A stretch of 64,000 bases of DNA from Ruixingdingia sedimenti (GCF_031432425.1 NZ_JAVKPH010000001.1:343381-407380), one strand, 5' to 3'. Positions 16,099 to 25,140 are shown, counted from the stretch's first letter. Notes: generated by a model from the sequence alone, not told the origin. Program-made: numbers and translations.

Positions 16099-17004
16099 CT
16101 ATGCGCGAACTCCTTCCAGCCGCGCGACCTCGCGCCGCAACTCCTGCGCCAGCAGCTGCGCAAAACGGTTGAGCCTTTCGCTGCGCCCGTCGTCGGCATG
16201 GCGCACCAGCCAGAAGCTGCGCGTCAGATGCACCTCGGCGGGCAGGACGCGCATCAGTTCCGGCGCGGCGGGCAGCGCGAACAGATGCACGATGGCGACC
16301 CCTGCCCCCGCCCGCACCCAGTTGAACTGCACCGAGACCGAGTTCGACGACAGCGGCGGCGCCTCGGCCCCGATCTCGCCCAGATAGTCGAGTTCGGGGT
16401 CGAAGATCATGTCGGGGATATAGCCGATGATGCGGTGGCCGCGCAGGTCGTCGCGCGTGCGGATCGGCGGATGGCGGGCCAGATAGGCGGGGGCGGCGGC
16501 AAGGCCCAGGTGATAGTCGGTCAGCTTCTGCACCGTCAGCCGCCCGGCGGCGGGGGGCGATACGGCGATGGCCATGTCGGCCTCGCGCCGCGACAGGTTG
16601 AAGACACGGGGCAGCGCCACGATCTGCACCTCCAGCCCCGGATTGGCATCGCAGATCGCCGCCGCCACCTGCGGCAGCAGATAGTTCGCGCAGCCATCCG
16701 GCGCGCCGATGCGGATCTGCCCCGACAGCCCCGGCGCCGCGCGCAGGCCCGACAGGGCGCCGGCCACCTCCGCCTCCACCCGCAGGGCGGGGTCGAGCAG
16801 CCGCTGCCCTTCCTCGGTCAGCGCATAGCCCTGGGCCGAGCGCAGGAAGAGCCGCGCGCCCAGTGCCGCTTCCAGCCGCGCGATGCGCCGGCCCACCGTC
16901 GCGGGGTCGAGCCGCAGCAGCCGCCCTGCCCCCGACAGGCTTTCGCCGCGCACCACGGCGAGGAAAATGCGCAGGTCGTCCCAGTCTGCCATCCTGTCCA
17001 CCAT
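16099..17004 (-). CDS. LysR-family transcriptional regulator, divergent from mmsA
   Basis: A 301-residue LysR regulator. The N-terminal winged helix is DLRIFLAVVRGESLSGAGRLLRLDPATVGRRIARLEAALGARLF, shown here in part as LRLDPATVGRRIARLE, and the effector domain begins near SGQIRIGAPDGCANYLLP. It is transcribed away from mmsA with 101 bases between starts. That gap contains a perfect LysR-type dyad, so it probably controls the valine-catabolic genes and itself. The start could be 17004 or 16992; 17004 has AGGTGGG close upstream. The inducing metabolite is unknown; a valine-pathway intermediate would be logical. Confidence 0.9.
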   Translation of the reverse strand: MVDRMADWDDLRIFLAVVRGESLSGAGRLLRLDPATVGRRIARLEAALGARLFLRSAQGYALTEEGQRLLDPALRVEAEVAGALSGLRAAPGLSGQIRIGAPDGCANYLLPQVAAAICDANPGLEVQIVALPRVFNLSRREADMAIAVSPPAAGRLTVQKLTDYHLGLAAAPAYLARHPPIRTRDDLRGHRIIGYIPDMIFDPELDYLGEIGAEAPPLSSNSVSVQFNWVRAGAGVAIVHLFALPAAPELMRVLPAEVHLTRSFWLVRHADDGRSERLNRFAQLLAQELRREVARLEGVRA

Positions 17005-17013
17005 TACCCACCT

Positions 17014-17069
17014 TTGCAGAAACGCAAGACGCTTTTGAAATCTTGCCCCTTCTCCGGGCAATTCTGCAA
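17014..17069. promoter_or_regulatory. LysR-type operator region between lysR-like gene and mmsA
   Basis: GCAAGA (17024-17029), eleven bases, then TCTTGC (17041-17046) form the T-N11-A-style dyad typical of LysR regulators. It is bracketed by a second perfect 8-bp inverted repeat, TTGCAGAA (17014-17021) and TTCTGCAA (17062-17069). Both fit autoregulation plus control of mmsA. Binding is inferred. Confidence 0.65.
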
Positions 17070-17105
17070 GCCTATCCTGCCCCCAGACCATTGCGGGAGG
17101 ATCCC

Positions 17106-18605
17106 ATGAAACAGATTGGCCACTGGATCGACGGAAAGCGCGTGCCCGGCAGCTCGGGCCGCTTCGCCGATGTGTTCAACCCCGCCACCGGCGAGGTGCA
17201 GGCCCGTGTCGCGCTGGCGACCAAGGCGGAACTCGACGCCGCCGTCGCCTCTGCCGCCGCCGCGCAACGCGCCTGGGGCGCCACCAACCCGCAGCGCCGC
17301 GCGCGCGTGATGATGGAGATGGTGCGCCTCATCCACCGCGACATGGACAAGATGGCCGAGGTGCTGTCGTCCGAACACGGCAAGACCTTCCCCGACGCCA
17401 AGGGCGACATCCAGCGCGGGCTGGAGGTGATCGAGTTCTGCATCGGCGCGCCGCATCTGCTCAAGGGCGAGTTCACCGATTCGGCCGGCCCCGGCATCGA
17501 CATGTATTCGCTGCGCCAGCCGCTCGGCGTGGCGGCGGGCATCACGCCCTTCAACTTTCCGGCCATGATCCCGCTGTGGAAGATGGGCCCGGCGCTGGCG
17601 GCGGGCAACGCCTATATCCTGAAACCCTCGGAACGCGACCCCTCGGTGCCGCTGATGCTGGCGGAACTCTTTCAGGAAGCCGGGCTGCCCGACGGCGTGT
17701 TGCAGGTGATCAACGGCGACAAGGAATCGGTGGACGCCATCCTCGACAACGAAACCGTGCAGGCGGTGGGCTTCGTCGGGTCGACCCCGATCGCGCAGTA
17801 CATCTATGCGCGCGGCTGCGGCAACGGCAAGCGGGTGCAGTGCTTCGGCGGCGCCAAGAACCACATGATCATCATGCCGGACGCCGATCTGGATCAGGCG
17901 GCGGATGCGCTGGTGGGCGCGGGCTATGGCGCGGCGGGCGAACGCTGCATGGCGATCTCGGTCGCGGTGCCGGTGGGCGACAAGACCGCCGATGCGCTGA
18001 TCGAACGGCTGGTCCCGCGGATCGAAAAGCTGAAGGTGGGCCCCTGGACCGGCGGCAACGATGTGGACTATGGCCCGGTCGTCACCGCCGCCGCCAAGGC
18101 CAACATCCTGAAGCTGGTCGAGTCGGGCGTGGAACAGGGCGCGAAACTCGTGGTCGATGGCCGCGATTTCAGCCTGCAAGGCTACGAGGACGGCTTCTTC
18201 GTCGGCCCGCATCTCTTCGACCATGTGACCCCCGACATGGACATCTACAAGAAGGAAATCTTCGGGCCCGTCCTGTCCACCGTCCGCGCCCAAAGCTATG
18301 AAGAGGCGCTGAAGCTGGCGATGGACCACGAATACGGCAACGGCACCGCGATCTTCACCCGCGACGGCGACACCGCGCGCGATTTCGCGGCCCGGGTGAA
18401 TGTCGGCATGATCGGCATCAACGTGCCGATCCCGGTGCCGCTGGCCTATCACACCTTCGGCGGCTGGAAGAAATCGGCCTTCGGCGACCTGAACCAGCAC
18501 GGGCCCGACGCCTTCCGCTTCTACACCCGCACGAAAACCGTGACCTCGCGCTGGCCGAGCGGCATCAAGGAAGGTTCGGCCTTCAACTTCAAGGCGATGG
18601 ATTGA
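17106..18605 (+). CDS. mmsA: CoA-acylating methylmalonate-semialdehyde dehydrogenase
   Basis: Oxidatively decarboxylates methylmalonate semialdehyde to propionyl-CoA with NAD and CoA, the last step of distal valine breakdown. The 499-residue protein is an aldehyde dehydrogenase with the MmsA-specific GAAGERCMAIS motif carrying catalytic Cys281. The ITPFNFPAMIPLWK region and the FGGAKNHMIIMPDADLDQ segment also match; a Gly-Ala pair replaces the usual catalytic Glu region, as is normal for this CoA-dependent subfamily. GGGAGG precedes the ATG. It faces a LysR gene and heads the island that continues with an acyl-CoA dehydrogenase and the hydrolase-dehydrogenase fusion. Confidence 0.97.
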   Translation: MKQIGHWIDGKRVPGSSGRFADVFNPATGEVQARVALATKAELDAAVASAAAAQRAWGATNPQRRARVMMEMVRLIHRDMDKMAEVLSSEHGKTFPDAKGDIQRGLEVIEFCIGAPHLLKGEFTDSAGPGIDMYSLRQPLGVAAGITPFNFPAMIPLWKMGPALAAGNAYILKPSERDPSVPLMLAELFQEAGLPDGVLQVINGDKESVDAILDNETVQAVGFVGSTPIAQYIYARGCGNGKRVQCFGGAKNHMIIMPDADLDQAADALVGAGYGAAGERCMAISVAVPVGDKTADALIERLVPRIEKLKVGPWTGGNDVDYGPVVTAAAKANILKLVESGVEQGAKLVVDGRDFSLQGYEDGFFVGPHLFDHVTPDMDIYKKEIFGPVLSTVRAQSYEEALKLAMDHEYGNGTAIFTRDGDTARDFAARVNVGMIGINVPIPVPLAYHTFGGWKKSAFGDLNQHGPDAFRFYTRTKTVTSRWPSGIKEGSAFNFKAMD

Positions 18606-18618
18606 TCCCGAAGGGCGC

Positions 18619-18640
18619 AGGGGGCATTCTGCCCCCTCTT
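18619..18640 (+). terminator. Hairpin after mmsA
   Basis: Arms AGGGGGCA and TGCCCCCT with a 3-base loop, followed by CTT, lie 14 bases after the mmsA stop. It may reduce read-through into the next valine-pathway gene. Confidence 0.6.
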
Positions 18641-18654
18641 GGCTGCGCCAATTC

Positions 18655-18745
18655 ACCCCCTGAGGATATTTTCAGACAGAAAATGAGGAAGGGCGCACCC
18701 CCGTCCACTTTCTGTCCTTGAATATCCCCGCCGGAGGCTCCTGCG
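18655..18745. repeat. Intergenic palindrome-family repeat, full copy (b)
   Basis: A self-complementary copy: GGATATTTTCAGACAGAAAATGA on the left (about 18664-18686) mirrors CACTTTCTGTCCTTGAATATCC on the right. The conserved CCCCGCCGGAGGCTCCTGC tail follows. It lies between two codirectional genes, mmsA and the acyl-CoA dehydrogenase. Confidence 0.7.
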
Positions 18746-18805
18746 CGTGCCGCGGGCGGGACGGCGGAGGGGGGCGCGGCGGCTATCGTGGCGGAGGAGG
18801 CACCG

Positions 18806-19954
18806 ATGGACTTCAGCCTGAGCGAGGAACAGCAGGCGATCTTCGACATGGCCCATGCCTTCGGGCAAGAGGCGATCGCGCCCCATGCCCGCGCCTGGGA
18901 AGCGGCGGGCACCATTCCGCGCGACCTGTGGCCGCGGGTGGCGGACCTAGGGCTCGGCGGGCTCTATGTGGCCGAAGACTATGGCGGGGCGGGGCTAGGG
19001 CGGCTCGACGGCACCCTGGTGTTCGAGGCGCTGGCGATGGCCTGCCCGGCGGTCGCGTCATTCCTGTCGATCCACAACATGTGCGCGGCCATGGTGGACC
19101 GCTACGGCAATGACGCGCTTCGCGCGCGCTGGCTGCCCGATCTCTGCGCGCTGCGCAAGGTGGCGAGCTATTGCCTGACCGAGCCCGGATCCGGGTCCGA
19201 CGCCGCCGCGCTGCGCACGCGGGCGGCGCGGGGCGCGGGCGGGGACTACCGGCTGGACGGGACCAAGGCGTTCATTTCCGGCGGCGGCTATTCGGATGTC
19301 TATCTGGTCATGGCCCGCACCGGGGGCGAGGGGCCGCGCGGCATTTCCGCCCTGCTGGTCGAGGCGGGCGCGCCGGGTCTATCTTTCGGCGCGGCGGAGG
19401 ACAAGATGGGCTGGCGCGCGCAGCCCACGGCGCAGGTGCAGTTCGACGACTGCGCCACGCCGGCCGAAAACCTTCTGGGGCAGGAAGGGCGAGGGTTTTC
19501 CTATGCCATGGCGGGGCTCGACGGCGGGCGGCTGAATATCGCCGCCTCGGCGCTTGGCGGCGCGCAGGCGGCGTTCGATCGCACCCGCGCCTATATGGCC
19601 GACCGGCGCGCCTTCGGACAGGCGCTCGACCAGTTCCAGGCGTTGCAGTTCCGGCTGGCGGATTGCGAGGTACGGCTGCAATCGGCCCGCGTCTTCCTGC
19701 GCCAGGCGGCGTGGAAGCTTGACACCGGCGCCCCGGATGCCACCACCTTCTGCGCGATGGCCAAACTTTATGTCACCGATGCGGCCTTCGAGGTCGCCAA
19801 CCAGTGCCTGCAACTGCACGGCGGCTACGGCTATCTGGCCGATTACGGGATCGAGAAGATCGTCCGCGACCTGCGGGTGCACCAGATCCTCGAAGGCACC
19901 AACGAAATCATGCGCGTGATCACCGCGCGCGCCCTGCTGGCGGAGACCCCATGA
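18806..19954 (+). CDS. Acyl-CoA dehydrogenase, probable isobutyryl-CoA dehydrogenase
   Basis: FAD enzyme that makes the alpha,beta double bond in acyl-CoAs and passes electrons to ETF. The 382-residue product has the two family signatures (YCLTEPGSGSDAAALRT and QLHGGYGYLADYGIEKIVRDLRVHQILEGTNEIMR). Glu363 in ILEGTNE is positioned as the catalytic base. GAGGAGG six bases before the ATG at 18806 fixes the start. Substrate is inferred from context: it lies between mmsA and the 3-hydroxyisobutyryl-CoA hydrolase, so isobutyryl-CoA to methacrylyl-CoA is the most likely reaction. Its stop overlaps the next start (ATGA). Confidence 0.92.
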   Translation: MDFSLSEEQQAIFDMAHAFGQEAIAPHARAWEAAGTIPRDLWPRVADLGLGGLYVAEDYGGAGLGRLDGTLVFEALAMACPAVASFLSIHNMCAAMVDRYGNDALRARWLPDLCALRKVASYCLTEPGSGSDAAALRTRAARGAGGDYRLDGTKAFISGGGYSDVYLVMARTGGEGPRGISALLVEAGAPGLSFGAAEDKMGWRAQPTAQVQFDDCATPAENLLGQEGRGFSYAMAGLDGGRLNIAASALGGAQAAFDRTRAYMADRRAFGQALDQFQALQFRLADCEVRLQSARVFLRQAAWKLDTGAPDATTFCAMAKLYVTDAAFEVANQCLQLHGGYGYLADYGIEKIVRDLRVHQILEGTNEIMRVITARALLAETP

Positions 19955-21873
19955 CCGATGTTCTGACCCGCATCGACGGCCGCGCCGGCCGCATCACGCT
20001 GAACCGGCCCAAGGCGCTGAACGCGCTGAGCCATCCGATGTGCCTTGCGATCGAGGCCGCGCTGGATGCCTGGCGCACCGACCCCGCGGTGGCGCTGGTG
20101 GTGATCGACGCCGAGGGCGAACGCGCCTTCTGCGCCGGGGGCGACATCGCCGCGGTCTATCATGCCGGCAAGGCGGGCGATCCTTCGGTCGGGCGCGACT
20201 TCTGGCGCGACGAATACCGGCTGAACGCCAAGCTCGCCGAATATCCCAAGCCCGTGGTGGCGCTGATGCAGGGCATCGTCATGGGCGGCGGCGTGGGGCT
20301 CGGCGGTCATGTCAGCCACCGGGTGGTGGGCGACACCACCCAGATCGCCATGCCCGAATGCGGCATCGGGCTGATCCCCGATGTGGGCGGCACACTGCTC
20401 TTGGCGCGGGCGCCGGGGCGGATCGGCCTTTACCTCGGGCTGACGGGCGCGCGGATGGGGCCGGACGACGCGATCCGCGCCGGTTTCGCCGACCACTACC
20501 TGCCCGAGGACGAATGGCCCGCGCTGGTGGCGCAACTGGTGGAAACCGGCGATGCCGGGCTGGTCGCCGCCAGCGCGCAGCAACCGGCCCCGGGCCTGTT
20601 CGCCGAATCCGCCGGTGACATCGACGCGGCCTTCGACGGCGAGGATCCGGCCGCGACGCTGGCCCGGCTGGACGAACTGCCCCATGACTGGGCGGTGCTG
20701 GCCGCCAAGGCGATCCGGCGCAATTCGGCCCTGTCGATGGTCTGCACCCGGGCGCTGATCGCCGCCACCGCCCCCGGCGACGGGCTGCGCGAGGCGCTGG
20801 TGCGCGAGTTCCGCTTCACCTTCCGCGCCGCCGAAAAGGGGCGCACCGATTTTCTGGAAGGCGTGCGCGCGCAGATCATCGACAAGGACCGCAGCCCCCG
20901 CTGGCAGCATGCCGCCCCCGAGGAGGTGACGGCCGAAGAGGTCGCCGCCCTGCTCGCCCCCCTGGGCGAGGACGAATTGCGCTTTGCCGATGCCCGGCCG
21001 CTGCGGGTTGGGTTCATCGGCCTCGGCAACATGGGCGCGCCGATGGCGGCCAATCTGGTAAAGGCGGGCCACCGCGTCGCCGGCTTCGACGTGACCGGCC
21101 AGATGCCCGCGGGGGTGACACCCGCCGACAGCGCCGCCGCGGCCGCGCGGGGGGCGGATGTGGTGATCACCATGCTGCCGAACGGCGCGATCCTGCGCGC
21201 GGTGGCGGCAGAGGTGATCCCCGCCATGCGGCGCGGCGCGGTTTTCTGCGACTGTTCCACCGTCGATGTCGACAGCGCCCGCGCGGTGGCGGACCAAGCC
21301 GAGGCAGCGGGGCTTTCGGCGCTCGATGCCCCCGTGTCGGGCGGCGTGGGCGGGGCGGCGGCGGGCACGCTCACCTTCATGGTCGGCGGGCCGGATGCCG
21401 CCTTCGCCCGCGTCCTGCCGCTGTTCGACATCATGGGCCAGAAGGCCGTGCATTGCGGCGGCGCGGGCGCGGGACAGGCGGCCAAGATCTGCAACAACAT
21501 GATCCTCGGCGCCACGATGATCGTCACCTGCGAGGCCTTCGCGCTGGCCGACAAGCTGGGTCTGGACCGCGCGCGGATGTTCGATGTGGTTTCCACCTCG
21601 TCGGGCTATTCCTGGTCGATGAACGCCTATTGCCCGGCCCCCGGCGTCGGCCCCCAAAGCCCGGCCGACAACGGCTATCGCCCCGGTTTCGCCGCCGAAC
21701 TGATGCTCAAGGACCTGCGGCTGTCGCAACAGGCCGCCGAAAGCGTGGATGCCGACACGCCCCTGGGCGCGCTTGCCGCCGAACTCTACCGCCGCTTCGT
21801 CGAGGAAGAGGACGGGCGGGGCCGCGACTTTTCCGCCATGCTGCCGCGGTTCGAGGGGCGCGGGCGCGGCTGA
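19951..21873 (+). CDS. Fused 3-hydroxyisobutyryl-CoA hydrolase / 3-hydroxyisobutyrate dehydrogenase
   Basis: One 640-residue ORF contains two successive valine-pathway enzymes. Residues 1 to about 345 are a crotonase-fold HIBCH: oxyanion loops AFCAGGDIAAVY and GIVMGGGVGLGGH, and the HIBCH-type catalytic region PECGIGLIPDVGG with Glu136 and Asp144. Residues about 351-640 are a complete HIBADH (MmsB-like): RVGFIGLGNMGAPMA dinucleotide motif, DAPVSGGVGGAAAGTL substrate loop, and Lys512 in GAGQAAKICNN. The junction is a short FADARPL linker with no stop and no ATG. The usual arrangement is two adjacent genes. The fusion would channel the free acid straight to oxidation. A sequencing indel is an alternative explanation. 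Confidence 0.93.
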   Translation: MTDVLTRIDGRAGRITLNRPKALNALSHPMCLAIEAALDAWRTDPAVALVVIDAEGERAFCAGGDIAAVYHAGKAGDPSVGRDFWRDEYRLNAKLAEYPKPVVALMQGIVMGGGVGLGGHVSHRVVGDTTQIAMPECGIGLIPDVGGTLLLARAPGRIGLYLGLTGARMGPDDAIRAGFADHYLPEDEWPALVAQLVETGDAGLVAASAQQPAPGLFAESAGDIDAAFDGEDPAATLARLDELPHDWAVLAAKAIRRNSALSMVCTRALIAATAPGDGLREALVREFRFTFRAAEKGRTDFLEGVRAQIIDKDRSPRWQHAAPEEVTAEEVAALLAPLGEDELRFADARPLRVGFIGLGNMGAPMAANLVKAGHRVAGFDVTGQMPAGVTPADSAAAAARGADVVITMLPNGAILRAVAAEVIPAMRRGAVFCDCSTVDVDSARAVADQAEAAGLSALDAPVSGGVGGAAAGTLTFMVGGPDAAFARVLPLFDIMGQKAVHCGGAGAGQAAKICNNMILGATMIVTCEAFALADKLGLDRARMFDVVSTSSGYSWSMNAYCPAPGVGPQSPADNGYRPGFAAELMLKDLRLSQQAAESVDADTPLGALAAELYRRFVEEEDGRGRDFSAMLPRFEGRGRG

Positions 21874-21886
21874 ACGGGGGGGGGGC

Positions 21887-21920
21887 GCGGCAAGCATTCG
21901 CTTTCGTGAATGCCTGCCGC
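21887..21920 (+). terminator. Hairpin after the fused valine gene
   Basis: Arms GCGGCAAGCATTC and GAATGCCTGCCGC (one mismatch) enclose an 8-base loop, 14 bases after the stop. There is no T-run, so it may be a terminator or an mRNA end-protecting structure. Confidence 0.5.
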
Positions 21921-21975
21921 GTGGCATGATGGCCCCGCGGCCCGGCAGGCGGGCCGCCCGTACCGGGGACCGAAC

Positions 21976-22179
21976 ATGTTCCAGACCAATGTCGGCACCA
22001 TCGACCGCATCGTCCGCATCGTCGTGGGTCTTGCCCTGATCCTGGGCTTCTTCCTCGACACCGATGCGCGCTATCGCTGGCTCTACCTTCTCGGCATCCT
22101 GCCCCTGCTGACCGGGCTTCTGTCCACCTGCCCGGCCTATTCGCTTCTGGGCATCAGCACCTGCCGAACCAGGGGCTGA
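21976..22179 (+). CDS. DUF2892-family small inner-membrane protein
   Basis: The 67-residue product, starting MFQTNVGTIDRIVRIVVGLALIL, matches the DUF2892 pattern (N-V-G-x-x-D-R-x-x-R) of small proteins with two membrane helices. Helices cover about residues 12-28 and 36-52, with TCPAYSLLGISTC at the C-terminal end. DUF2892 is often fused or adjacent to rhodanese domains in sulfur-handling proteins such as YgaP; a separate rhodanese gene does lie 3 kb away across uvrA, but no direct link is evident. It is convergent with uvrA, with only 34 bases between stops. Confidence 0.88.
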   Translation: MFQTNVGTIDRIVRIVVGLALILGFFLDTDARYRWLYLLGILPLLTGLLSTCPAYSLLGISTCRTRG

Positions 22180-22191
22180 GCGACGCAGCCG

Positions 22192-22214
22192 GGCCGGCCG
22201 GTTGCCGGCCGGCC
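22192..22214. terminator. Shared hairpin between convergent DUF2892 gene and uvrA
   Basis: Perfect 10-bp arms GGCCGGCCGG and CCGGCCGGCC with a 3-base loop fill most of the 34-base gap and touch the uvrA stop codon. It is likely to stop transcripts from both sides. Confidence 0.55.
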
Positions 22215-25078
22215 TATTCCGCCGCCATCCGCCCGCGTTTCAGCAGGGGGGCGAGGTAACGGCCGGTATGGCTTTCGGCCACCCGCGCCACATCCTCGGG
22301 CGTGCCGGTCGCCACCACCTGCCCGCCGCCATCGCCGCCTTCGGGGCCGATGTCGATGATCCAGTCGGCGGTCTTCACCACGTCGAGGTTGTGTTCGATC
22401 ACCACCACCGTGTTGCCCTGATCGACCAGTTCGTGCAGCACTTCCAGCAGCTTGCGCACATCCTCGAAATGCAGCCCCGTGGTCGGTTCGTCGAGGATGT
22501 AGAGCGTCCGCCCGGTGGCCCGGCGCGCCAGTTCCTTCGACAGTTTCACCCGCTGCGCCTCGCCCCCCGAAAGGGTCGTGGCCTGCTGGCCGACCTTGAT
22601 ATAGCCGAGCCCGACCCGCACCAGCGCATCCATCTTTTCCCGGATCGCCGGCACGGCGGAAAAGAAGCCCTGCGCATCCTCCACCGTCATGTCAAGAACG
22701 TCCGCGATGGTCTTGTTCTTGAACTTGATTTCCAGCGTCTCTCGGTTGTAGCGCGCGCCCTTGCAGGTCTCGCAGGTGACATAGACATCGGGCAGGAAAT
22801 GCATCTCGATCTTGATGACGCCATCGCCCTGACACGCCTCGCACCGCCCGCCCTTGACGTTGAAGCTGAACCGCCCCGGCTTGTAACCGCGCGCCTGCGC
22901 CTCCGGCAGGCCGGCGAACCAGTCGCGGATGGGGTCGAAGGCGCCGGTATAGGTGGCCGGGTTCGACCGCGGGGTGCGGCCGATGGGGCGCTGGTCGATG
23001 TCGATCACCTTGTCCAGATGTTCCAGCCCCCGGATCGTCTCGCAGGGGGCGGGCGTCTGTTTCGCGCCGTTGAGCCGCATCGAGGCGGTCTTGAACAGCG
23101 TCTCGATCGTCAGCGTGGACTTGCCGCCCCCCGACACGCCGGTGACGCAGATGAACCGCCCAAGCGGGAAATCCACCGTGACGTTCTTGAGGTTGTTCCC
23201 GCAAGCTCCCACAACGACAAGCTTTTTCCCGCTTCCATCGCGCCGCCCCCGGGGCACGGGGATGGACCGGGTACCGGCCAGATACTGGCCCGTCACGCTT
23301 GCCGGGTCGGCCATGATTTCGGCCGGGGTGCCATGCGCCACCACCCGCCCGCCATGCACGCCCGCGCCGGGGCCGATGTCGTAGACATAATCCGCCTCGC
23401 GGATCGCGTCCTCGTCATGTTCCACCACCAGCACGGTATTGCCCTGATCGCGCAGGTTCTTGAGCGTCTGCAACAGCCGGTCGTTGTCGCGCTGGTGCAG
23501 CCCGATGGAGGGCTCGTCCAGCACGTAAAGCACCCCGGTCAGGCCCGACCCGATCTGGCTCGCCAGCCGGATGCGCTGGCTTTCGCCGCCCGACAGCGTA
23601 CCCGCATTGCGGGAAAGCGTCAGATAGTCGAGCCCGACATTGACAAGAAATCCAAGGCGTTCGCGGATTTCCTTCAGGATCGCCCGGGCGATCTCATTGC
23701 TTTGCGCGCTCAGCGTTTCGGGGGCGGATTCGACCCAGGCCAGCGCCTCGCGGATCGACTTTTCCACAACCTGGCCAATGTGATGGCCGGCGATCTTCAC
23801 GGCCAGCGCCTCGGGCCGCAGCCGGTAGCCGCCGCAGGCATGGCAGGCGCGGTTGTTCTGGTAGCGTTCGAATTCCTCGCGCACCCAGGCGCTGTCGGTT
23901 TCGCGGTAGCGGCGTTCCATGTTGGGGATCACGCCCTCGAACACGCGCGAGACCTGATAGACCCGCCCGCCCTCGTCATAGCGGAACAGGATCTCCTCGC
24001 CGCCCGATCCGCGCAGGAACAGGTTCTGCACGTTTTCCGGCAGGTCCTTCCACTTCTTGCGCTTGTCGAATTTGTAATGCGCGGCAAGGGCTTCGATGGT
24101 CTGGGTAAAGTAGGGCGACTTCGACTTGGCCCAGGGCGCGATGGCGCCCCCCAACAGCGTCAGCGACTGGTCGGGCACCACGAGGCGTTCGTCGAAGAAC
24201 AGCTCCACCCCCAGACCGTCGCAGATCGGGCAGGCCCCGAAAGGCGCGTTGAAGGAGAAAAGCCGCGGCTCGATTTCCGGGATGGTGAAGCCGCTGACCG
24301 GGCAGGCGAACTTTTCGCTGAAGACATGGCGTTCCGGCTCGCCGTCCTGCGGTGCGGTCTCGAGGATGGCGATGCCGTCGGCAAGGTTCAGCGCGGTGCG
24401 GAAGCTGTCGGCCAGCCGCACCTCCAGCCCCGCGCGCACCACGATCCGGTCCACCACCACGTCGATGTCGTGGCGCAGCTTCTTGTCCAGCACCGGCGGC
24501 TCGTCGAGGTCGTGGAACGCCCCGTCCACCTTGACGCGCTGGAACCCCTGCTTGCGCAGTTCCAGCATTTCCTTGCGGTATTCGCCCTTGCGGTCGCGGA
24601 TGATCGGGGCCAGCAGATAGCCGCGCGTGCCCTCGGGCAGCGCCATCACCCGGTCCACCATGTCCTGCACCTGGCTGGCGACGATGGGCAGGCCGGTGGC
24701 GGGCGAATAGGGCACGCCGACGCGGGCGAACAGAAGCCGCAGATAATCGTAGATCTCCGTCACCGTGCCGACGGTGGACCGGGGGTTCTTCGATGTCGTC
24801 TTCTGTTCGATGGAAATCGCCGGGCTGAGGCCGCTGATATGGTCCACATCCGGCTTGCCCGCCATGTCGAGAAACTGGCGCGCATAGGCCGACAGGCTTT
24901 CGACATAGCGCCGCTGGCCCTCGGCATAGATCGTGTCGAAGGCGAGGCTGGACTTGCCCGACCCCGACAGCCCGGTGATCACCGTCAGCCGGTCGCGGGG
25001 GATCTTCACGTCGATGTTCTTGAGGTTGTGTTCGCGCGCGCCGCGCACCTCGATGAACTTCTGTTCCGTCATGGCCAT
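22214..25078 (-). CDS. uvrA: Excinuclease ABC subunit A
   Basis: Damage-recognition ATPase of nucleotide excision repair; loads UvrB on lesions. The 954-residue length is standard. Both ATPase halves are present: GLSGSGKSSLAFDT near residue 35 and GVSGGGKSTLTIETLF in the second half, each with a LSGGE signature (TLSGGESQRIRLA, TLSGGEAQRVKLS). Zinc-finger cysteines are visible in CPICDGLG, CHACGG and CEACQGDG...CETCKG. I chose 25078, which has GAGGG eight bases upstream; 25072 is a second in-frame ATG. A LexA-type box lies 63 bases upstream, so it should be SOS-induced. Confidence 0.98.
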   Translation of the reverse strand: MAMTEQKFIEVRGAREHNLKNIDVKIPRDRLTVITGLSGSGKSSLAFDTIYAEGQRRYVESLSAYARQFLDMAGKPDVDHISGLSPAISIEQKTTSKNPRSTVGTVTEIYDYLRLLFARVGVPYSPATGLPIVASQVQDMVDRVMALPEGTRGYLLAPIIRDRKGEYRKEMLELRKQGFQRVKVDGAFHDLDEPPVLDKKLRHDIDVVVDRIVVRAGLEVRLADSFRTALNLADGIAILETAPQDGEPERHVFSEKFACPVSGFTIPEIEPRLFSFNAPFGACPICDGLGVELFFDERLVVPDQSLTLLGGAIAPWAKSKSPYFTQTIEALAAHYKFDKRKKWKDLPENVQNLFLRGSGGEEILFRYDEGGRVYQVSRVFEGVIPNMERRYRETDSAWVREEFERYQNNRACHACGGYRLRPEALAVKIAGHHIGQVVEKSIREALAWVESAPETLSAQSNEIARAILKEIRERLGFLVNVGLDYLTLSRNAGTLSGGESQRIRLASQIGSGLTGVLYVLDEPSIGLHQRDNDRLLQTLKNLRDQGNTVLVVEHDEDAIREADYVYDIGPGAGVHGGRVVAHGTPAEIMADPASVTGQYLAGTRSIPVPRGRRDGSGKKLVVVGACGNNLKNVTVDFPLGRFICVTGVSGGGKSTLTIETLFKTASMRLNGAKQTPAPCETIRGLEHLDKVIDIDQRPIGRTPRSNPATYTGAFDPIRDWFAGLPEAQARGYKPGRFSFNVKGGRCEACQGDGVIKIEMHFLPDVYVTCETCKGARYNRETLEIKFKNKTIADVLDMTVEDAQGFFSAVPAIREKMDALVRVGLGYIKVGQQATTLSGGEAQRVKLSKELARRATGRTLYILDEPTTGLHFEDVRKLLEVLHELVDQGNTVVVIEHNLDVVKTADWIIDIGPEGGDGGGQVVATGTPEDVARVAESHTGRYLAPLLKRGRMAAE

Positions 25079-25140
25079 CCCCGCGCCCTCGTGCAGGCCA
25101 CAGATAGCGGATGTCGGCCGAGTCTCCAACCCGAAAGCGT

